10,922 bases of DNA from an uncultured Cryptobacterium sp. Its GTDB lineage: Bacteria > Actinomycetota > Coriobacteriia > Coriobacteriales > Eggerthellaceae. Position 1 is the first letter of the stretch; each line of letters begins with the position of its first letter. Below, one piece after another: positions 6,835 to 10,922 of the stretch. The notes beneath the pieces were generated by a model, which was given only the letters and a program-made list of their open reading frames with translations, ran no database searches and was not told the DNA's origin. Both the position numbers and the translations under genes were made by a program. The DNA is taken from positions 1-10,922 of the forward strand of contig USIG01000053.1 of assembly GCA_900554685.1 (NCBI GenBank). The letters run 5' to 3'.

Positions 6835-6916
6835 TCATGTACTGAAGTGCAAAAAATAAGAGTGCTTGATAATTGAACTTTTAGGCAACGGACTTATAAG
6901 CCCTGAAGCTATCTAT

Positions 6917-6949
6917 AAAAAAAGAGTGAGTAATACCCACTCTTTTTTT
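6917..6949. terminator. Bidirectional intrinsic terminator between rhomboid and helD-like genes
   Basis: AAAAAAAGAGTG (6917-6928) is an exact reverse complement of CACTCTTTTTTT (6938-6949), giving a perfect 12-base-pair stem with a nine-base loop. The A-tract and T-tract are part of the stem arms, so either strand yields a hairpin ending in a run of U. It lies between two converging genes and can serve both: the rhomboid gene reading rightwards and the helicase gene reading leftwards. Confidence 0.9.
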
Positions 6950-6985
6950 GTTTTGATACGAGAAATTAAGAGGCGAGATGCCAGG

Positions 6986-9145
6986 CTACTCTTTTGCTAA
7001 AAGCGGCGTGAGATTTCCTTGAGCAATAAGAGAAACAGTATTTGTTGCGCGTGAGATAGCGGTGTAGAGTTGGCGTCGGGCCAAATCGGTTTTAGGATAG
7101 GTTTGCTCATCGGCATCGGGGATGATAACGTTGTCGAATTCAAGTCCTTTTGCCAGCATAAGATCAATAAGAAGTACTCCATGTTCTGGCAGGGTGCTTC
7201 CATCAGTGATGAAAGAGAGCTGATCGGCTGGAACAATCGTCTGCAAAAGGTTCCACATATCAGTTAATTCATCAGGGCTTTTAACTATGATAGCGGTGAG
7301 GCCTTGAGGCTGATGGTTTTCAAGAAGCAAATCTTTCAAATGAGTTTTTACTTCTTCGTTATTTGAGCAAATGATACGTTCAGGTTCTTTGTCACTGCGC
7401 TGTACAGAAGAGATATTCATGCCAGTATTGTTTTGTGCAAGCTGGGCAAACAGTTTTGTGATGGCACGTGTTGAACGGTAGCTTGTCATAAGGAAGCATT
7501 CTTCAAGGCTTCCTCGATAGGTCTCGAACACTTCTCGTACTTCCTTGAAAGTAGACGTATGAGTGCCGAGAGCTTGGTTCTCATCGCCTAACAGCAAGAA
7601 ATGTGCGCGATGGTAATAGCGTGCCATGACTGCAAGCTGAGCTGGTGAGTAGTCTTGCACTTCATCGATCATGACAAAGCGAGCTTCGTCGTTGCAAAGT
7701 CCGGTACAGGCAACTTTCATATAGAGCCATTCCAAGAAGGACAGATTTTCAATCGATAAAAGTCGCTTTGCTATACGGTCAACGCGTACCCAATGATTGA
7801 GGCGAATGGTATTCCTCGCTTCACCGAATCGGTAATTGAGATAGGTCAAAGTATAGCTTTTTGCCTGTTCTTCGGTATCCATTAAGGCAGGTTCGCCAAA
7901 GAGAGCAAGCTGCTGGTTGTAACTCAGTGCACTTACTTCATCTTGGAACTGGGTTACGCTTGACATCTGCCCTAAACGGCTTTCAAAGCGATCTTCCAAT
8001 TCCTCACGAATAAGGGTAATAAGACGAGGGCCAGCAGGTACGTTTTTGTATCGTGAGGCAATTTTATTGATTTGATTTGCAGAAATGAGGGTTACTCCCT
8101 GCAGGGTAATATCACGAAAGTCTCTTTCGGTGAACTGCAAATCATTCATTGCTTCATCAATACGTTTTAAAACATCGAGTGAGGTGTGGAAGTGATCAAA
8201 GACTCGTCCTTCAGGCACCAGCTCTTCGGCGAATTCACTCCAGGTGAGAATATGAGGATTTTTTTCGCCCATATCTGGCAATACGTTATCGATATAGCTT
8301 CTAAAGACTGGGTTAGGGGTAATAAGGTATACCTGCTCTGGATTGAGATTTTCTCGGTTTTGATAGAACAGATAAGCGATGCGCTGAAGCAAAACAGATG
8401 TTTTACCACTGCCCGCAATTCCGTTAACCAGAAGTGCAGGTACATCTTCATGGCGGATAACTTCGTTTTGTTCTTTTTGGATAGTGGTGGTAATGGCACT
8501 CATATGAGAGGTGCGTTGTTGAGACAAAGAACGGAGGAGTAGCTCGTCTTGGATAGCTACTGTTGTGTCGAAGTAGGCATGAAGCGTATCTTCGGTAAGA
8601 TCGAACTGTCGACGTAATTTAAGATCACATGTTATGGTACGGCCATTGGCTTTATATGAGGTCGAACCGTTTGATTGGTTGTAGTACACCTCAGCAACGG
8701 GGGACCTCCAATCAACAATAAGGCGATGGTATGAATCGTCAGAGATACCAGCGTTTCCAATATAGATTTCTTTTGGTTTGGCGCCTGGTTTGAACTGAAG
8801 AACGACTTTTGCAAAGTAAGGTTGCGGTTTGAGCAGCTCAATATGGGAAAGCTTTTCTGCGTCAACCTGCTGTGACTGATTCAGTGCATCAATAACGCTG
8901 TTCAAATTTGCGTATTCGATATAGGTTTCTTGCGCTTCACCTTCGCTGGCGAAGTTCGAAGTCGCTTCATCTGCCATTGTTCGCTTGTAGTCTTCGGCAG
9001 TTGCAGCAGTTTTTTTCATGCGAGCTACAAGGGCATCTTCCATTGAGAGAAGCGTTTCATACGTTTTCGAAAGGTGGTTTTGCTCAGCGACGAAAATAGG
9101 GTCAGTTGCTGAGCCGTTGTCAGGTTGATTAGTAATTTCAGCCAT
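6986..9145 (-). CDS. HelD-like superfamily 1 helicase (RNA polymerase-recycling type)
   Basis: This 719-residue protein is a UvrD-like SF1 ATPase of the HelD/helicase IV group. HelD in Gram-positive bacteria binds stalled RNA polymerase and uses ATP to release it from nucleic acid. The N-terminal ~100 residues are helical and probably form the coiled coil that enters the polymerase channel. Next comes the group marker IYIGNAGISDD...LIVDWRSPVAEVYY (about 127-155). Motor motifs follow in order: Walker A GIAGSGKT (242-249), Walker B DEVQD (494-498), GDENQ (520-524), SYRS (555-558), KGLEFD (666-671) and LYTAISRA (693-700). I chose the ATG at 9145, with AAAGGA six bases upstream. An in-frame ATG at 9178 would lie just upstream of the predicted transcription start. 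A promoter is visible at 9182-9210 and a terminator beyond the stop, so the gene looks monocistronic. DNA helicase activity remains an alternative. Confidence 0.92.
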   Translation of the reverse strand: MAEITNQPDNGSATDPIFVAEQNHLSKTYETLLSMEDALVARMKKTAATAEDYKRTMADEATSNFASEGEAQETYIEYANLNSVIDALNQSQQVDAEKLSHIELLKPQPYFAKVVLQFKPGAKPKEIYIGNAGISDDSYHRLIVDWRSPVAEVYYNQSNGSTSYKANGRTITCDLKLRRQFDLTEDTLHAYFDTTVAIQDELLLRSLSQQRTSHMSAITTTIQKEQNEVIRHEDVPALLVNGIAGSGKTSVLLQRIAYLFYQNRENLNPEQVYLITPNPVFRSYIDNVLPDMGEKNPHILTWSEFAEELVPEGRVFDHFHTSLDVLKRIDEAMNDLQFTERDFRDITLQGVTLISANQINKIASRYKNVPAGPRLITLIREELEDRFESRLGQMSSVTQFQDEVSALSYNQQLALFGEPALMDTEEQAKSYTLTYLNYRFGEARNTIRLNHWVRVDRIAKRLLSIENLSFLEWLYMKVACTGLCNDEARFVMIDEVQDYSPAQLAVMARYYHRAHFLLLGDENQALGTHTSTFKEVREVFETYRGSLEECFLMTSYRSTRAITKLFAQLAQNNTGMNISSVQRSDKEPERIICSNNEEVKTHLKDLLLENHQPQGLTAIIVKSPDELTDMWNLLQTIVPADQLSFITDGSTLPEHGVLLIDLMLAKGLEFDNVIIPDADEQTYPKTDLARRQLYTAISRATNTVSLIAQGNLTPLLAKE

Positions 9146-9181
9146 GCGACGTCCTTTCATTGTGAAAATTTTGGACATACT

Positions 9182-9210
9182 ATCTTAGCGTTTTCTGAGG
9201 GGTGTGTGAA
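9182..9210 (-). promoter_or_regulatory. Sigma-70-type promoter of the helD-like gene
   Basis: On the minus strand TTCACA (9205-9210, five of six to the -35 consensus) and TAAGAT (9182-9187, four of six to the -10 consensus) are separated by exactly 17 bases. Transcription would begin near 9175, giving a leader of about 30 bases before the ATG at 9145. That start point lies downstream of the first base of the alternative ATG at 9178, which supports the shorter gene. Confidence 0.6.
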
Positions 9211-9270
9211 ATAGTTAAAGAGAGAAGTTGATGTTTTGTGAAGCAGCGAACACAGGGAGGTTTTACAGTT

Positions 9271-9318
9271 ATGCAACAAGTGTGTATTTACTTTGACACG
9301 CTATGCTTCTCTCGTTAA
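9271..9318 (+). CDS. Possible 15-codon leader ORF upstream of the YhgE/Pip gene
   Basis: ATG at 9271 follows a good AGGGAGG (9254-9260) at ten bases' spacing. The frame runs MQQVCIYFDTLCFSR before TAA. A strong ribosome site in an otherwise noncoding divergent region is what draws attention. Against it, the spacing is slightly long, the peptide is unknown, and a likely promoter of the next gene (TTGACA at 9293) lies inside it. It would therefore be translated only from a transcript starting further upstream, for which I see no promoter. It may be chance. Confidence 0.2.
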   Translation: MQQVCIYFDTLCFSR

Positions 9319-9321
9319 GGT
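9293..9321 (+). promoter_or_regulatory. Putative sigma-70-type promoter of the YhgE/Pip-family gene
   Basis: A perfect -35 hexamer TTGACA (9293-9298) is followed after 17 bases by TAAGGT (9316-9321), which keeps the three most conserved -10 positions (TA...T) but only three of six overall. Transcription would start near 9328, leaving a leader of about 60 bases ahead of the GTG at 9388. The -10 is poor, so a regulator may be needed. Confidence 0.45.
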
Positions 9322-9387
9322 GAATGCGATATTGTTGGATTCTATAAGTAGCAGATTGCAAACAGGTGCGGAAGGGAGGAATACGCC

Positions 9388-10922
9388 GTGAGCAATGTTT
9401 TGCTTCTTCTTAAAAGAGATTTTAAACGGCTTTTTCATGCTCCTGCTGCTCTGGTTGTCGTTGCTTTTTTGGTGTTCTTGCCTTCTTTATATACCTGGTT
9501 TAATGTTGCCGGTTTCTGGAATCCGTATGACAATACGGGCAATATGCGTGTTTGCGTGGTTAATGAAGATGATGGTTCTTACACAGATCTTGTGGGTTCA
9601 ATCAATATGGGTGATGAGATTGTTGATGAGCTTTCTCGCAATTCGCAACTAGGCTGGGTATTTACCGACCGTGATGAAGCGCTTAGTGAAGTGCGTTCAG
9701 GAAAAGCCTATGCAGCGTTTATCATTCCTTCGGATTTTTCTGCTAATACGCTTACTTTGATAACAGGTGATTTTAAACAGCCGACACTTTATTACTATGT
9801 CAATGAAAAATCAGGGGGAGTTTCGACTAAGGTTACCGATAGTGGCGCTAACTCACTTGATCAAACCATCAATGACACGTTTGTTTCTGTTGTGAGTGAA
9901 ACGTTAGCGACGCGCTTTGATACGATTCTTAAGCAAACTGATGGAGCGCTTGATACGGCACAATCAGGTGTTGTGGGAAAGCTTTCAGAAGTGGATGATT
10001 CGCTTCGTGATATACAGGAAAGTATCACTCAGCTTCAAGGTGTGTCATCTGATGTTTCGGCTAAAGCTCAGCAGGCAAAAGGCCAACTGCAACAGGCAAA
10101 AGAGGCGATTGATGATCTTCAGGCTGGCCTGGAAACGTCCTCTTCACTTCTTGTATCAACTCAGGATGCTCTCAATCCTTTCGGTGTTTCATTGATGGCG
10201 ACACTTGATAAATCTTCTACGCTTGCGTCTCAAGCAATAGCAAAAACAAACGATTCCGTAGGTAAGGTGTCAGGTGCTCTTTCTGGTGCAGAAGGAAACG
10301 TATCAAGTGCGCTTGATCAGGGAAAAGCTTTAGTTGATCTCAATAACAGCATCATAACAGGGCTGACCACGTTTTCCGATTCGTTGCCAGATGGGCAGCA
10401 AAAAGATACTCTCGTCCAAGCAATTGATTCTTTGAAAGCACAAAATGATTCATTGCAGAGCGCACTTGACGGTTTGCAATCGTCTTATCCGGCTCTCAAA
10501 GATGCTTCTGGTGATGTAGCGCAGGCAACAGATGAAGCCTCCCAGGCTTTGCAAAACAGTCTTTCTACTCAAGATGAATATCGACAAACCCTGATAAACG
10601 ATACCTTTCCTGCGTTAAATACCGCGACAACCAATCTGGGAAATTCGGTCTCGGATTTATCAAAAGCTACCGCATCGCAGGCTTTGTTAATCGATAAGGG
10701 CATAGCGGAACTTGATCAATTAAGCGATGTACTCAATCAGACTTCGACAACGCTTTCTGATACAGCGGTGTTGTTTCAGGGTTTTGCGCAAGATATTGAT
10801 TCGGTAAAAACCGATGTTGCTGCCCTGAGTACTTCAAATGCTTTAGAGCAGATAATGGGCGAAGATGGTATCGACCCTCAAAAAGTTTCTGATTTTATGT
10901 TTTCACCCGCAAAGATCGAGAC
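9388..10922 (+). CDS. YhgE/Pip-family membrane protein, N-terminal 511 codons
   Basis: This is the N-terminal part of a large YhgE/Pip-family protein, related to phage-infection protein and to ABC-2-type transporter permeases. It begins MSNVLLLLKRDFKRLFHAPA, with a transmembrane helix at about 20-38 ending in LPSLYTWFNV. The family segment continues with FWNPYDNTGNMRVCVVNEDDGS and AYAAFIIPSDFS. From about residue 185 to the window end, the extracytoplasmic region is rich in Ser, Asp, Gln and Leu with coiled-coil character and little Cys, Pro or Trp. I translated it without an internal stop. The GTG at 9388 has AAGGGAGG eight bases ahead. The C-terminal membrane domain expected in full proteins lies beyond the right edge. 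Family members are linked to cell-envelope export and type VII secretion-like roles, but function is not established. The membership is clear; the substrate is unknown. Confidence 0.88.
   Translation, partial: MSNVLLLLKRDFKRLFHAPAALVVVAFLVFLPSLYTWFNVAGFWNPYDNTGNMRVCVVNEDDGSYTDLVGSINMGDEIVDELSRNSQLGWVFTDRDEALSEVRSGKAYAAFIIPSDFSANTLTLITGDFKQPTLYYYVNEKSGGVSTKVTDSGANSLDQTINDTFVSVVSETLATRFDTILKQTDGALDTAQSGVVGKLSEVDDSLRDIQESITQLQGVSSDVSAKAQQAKGQLQQAKEAIDDLQAGLETSSSLLVSTQDALNPFGVSLMATLDKSSTLASQAIAKTNDSVGKVSGALSGAEGNVSSALDQGKALVDLNNSIITGLTTFSDSLPDGQQKDTLVQAIDSLKAQNDSLQSALDGLQSSYPALKDASGDVAQATDEASQALQNSLSTQDEYRQTLINDTFPALNTATTNLGNSVSDLSKATASQALLIDKGIAELDQLSDVLNQTSTTLSDTAVLFQGFAQDIDSVKTDVAALSTSNALEQIMGEDGIDPQKVSDFMFSPAKIE

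Noticed and set aside
6893..6900. CTTATAAG palindrome downstream of the rhomboid gene as an operator.
   Set aside because: An isolated 8-base palindrome after a gene end and before a terminator is expected by chance and has no promoter beside it.
8186..8542. 118-codon plus-strand frame opposite the helicase gene.
   Set aside because: It is antisense to the well-conserved motor region of the HelD-like protein, with no ribosome site or family features.

Overview
The window looks like ordinary chromosome from an anaerobic or microaerophilic Gram-positive bacterium, most plausibly an actinobacterium of the class Coriobacteriia (Atopobium-like). This is an inference from gene content and sequence style, not a database match. 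The supporting points are a flavodiiron protein, LL-diaminopimelate aminotransferase (DapL) as the lysine/peptidoglycan route, a HelD-type helicase, a YhgE/Pip-type membrane protein, many GTG starts (five of the ten intact starts), strong GGAGG-like ribosome binding sites and a moderate G+C content. No mobile element, CRISPR array, tRNA or rRNA was recognised.

Layout. Bases 1-903 are on the minus strand: the start of a flavodiiron protein (cut by the window edge) with D-aminoacyl-tRNA deacylase (dtd) upstream of it. Bases 983-1402 encode a small PaaI-like hotdog thioesterase read divergently from dtd. A 94-base leader with two inverted repeats then precedes a tightly packed plus-strand cluster at 1497-5142: dapL, queD, queE, queC, queF. 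The four que genes cover the steps from 7,8-dihydroneopterin triphosphate to preQ1, the free base later inserted into tRNA as the queuosine precursor. GTP cyclohydrolase I, Tgt and QueA are not in this window. dapL overlaps queD by 8 bases, so a lysine/cell-wall gene is apparently co-transcribed with a tRNA-modification pathway.

queF meets a minus-strand YigZ/IMPACT-family gene tail to tail, with a 4-base overlap. A 256-base stretch without a convincing gene follows (5769-6024); it may hold a decayed coding remnant. Next come a rhomboid intramembrane protease (6025-6834, plus), a strong bidirectional terminator (6917-6949) and a HelD-like helicase (6986-9145, minus). The 242-base divergent region 9146-9387 carries a good promoter in each direction. 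The window ends inside a YhgE/Pip-family membrane protein starting at 9388.

I see no evidence for a new defence, mobile or secondary-metabolite system. The points most worth a second look are the dapL-que linkage, the structured dapL leader and the unexplained stretch before the rhomboid gene.
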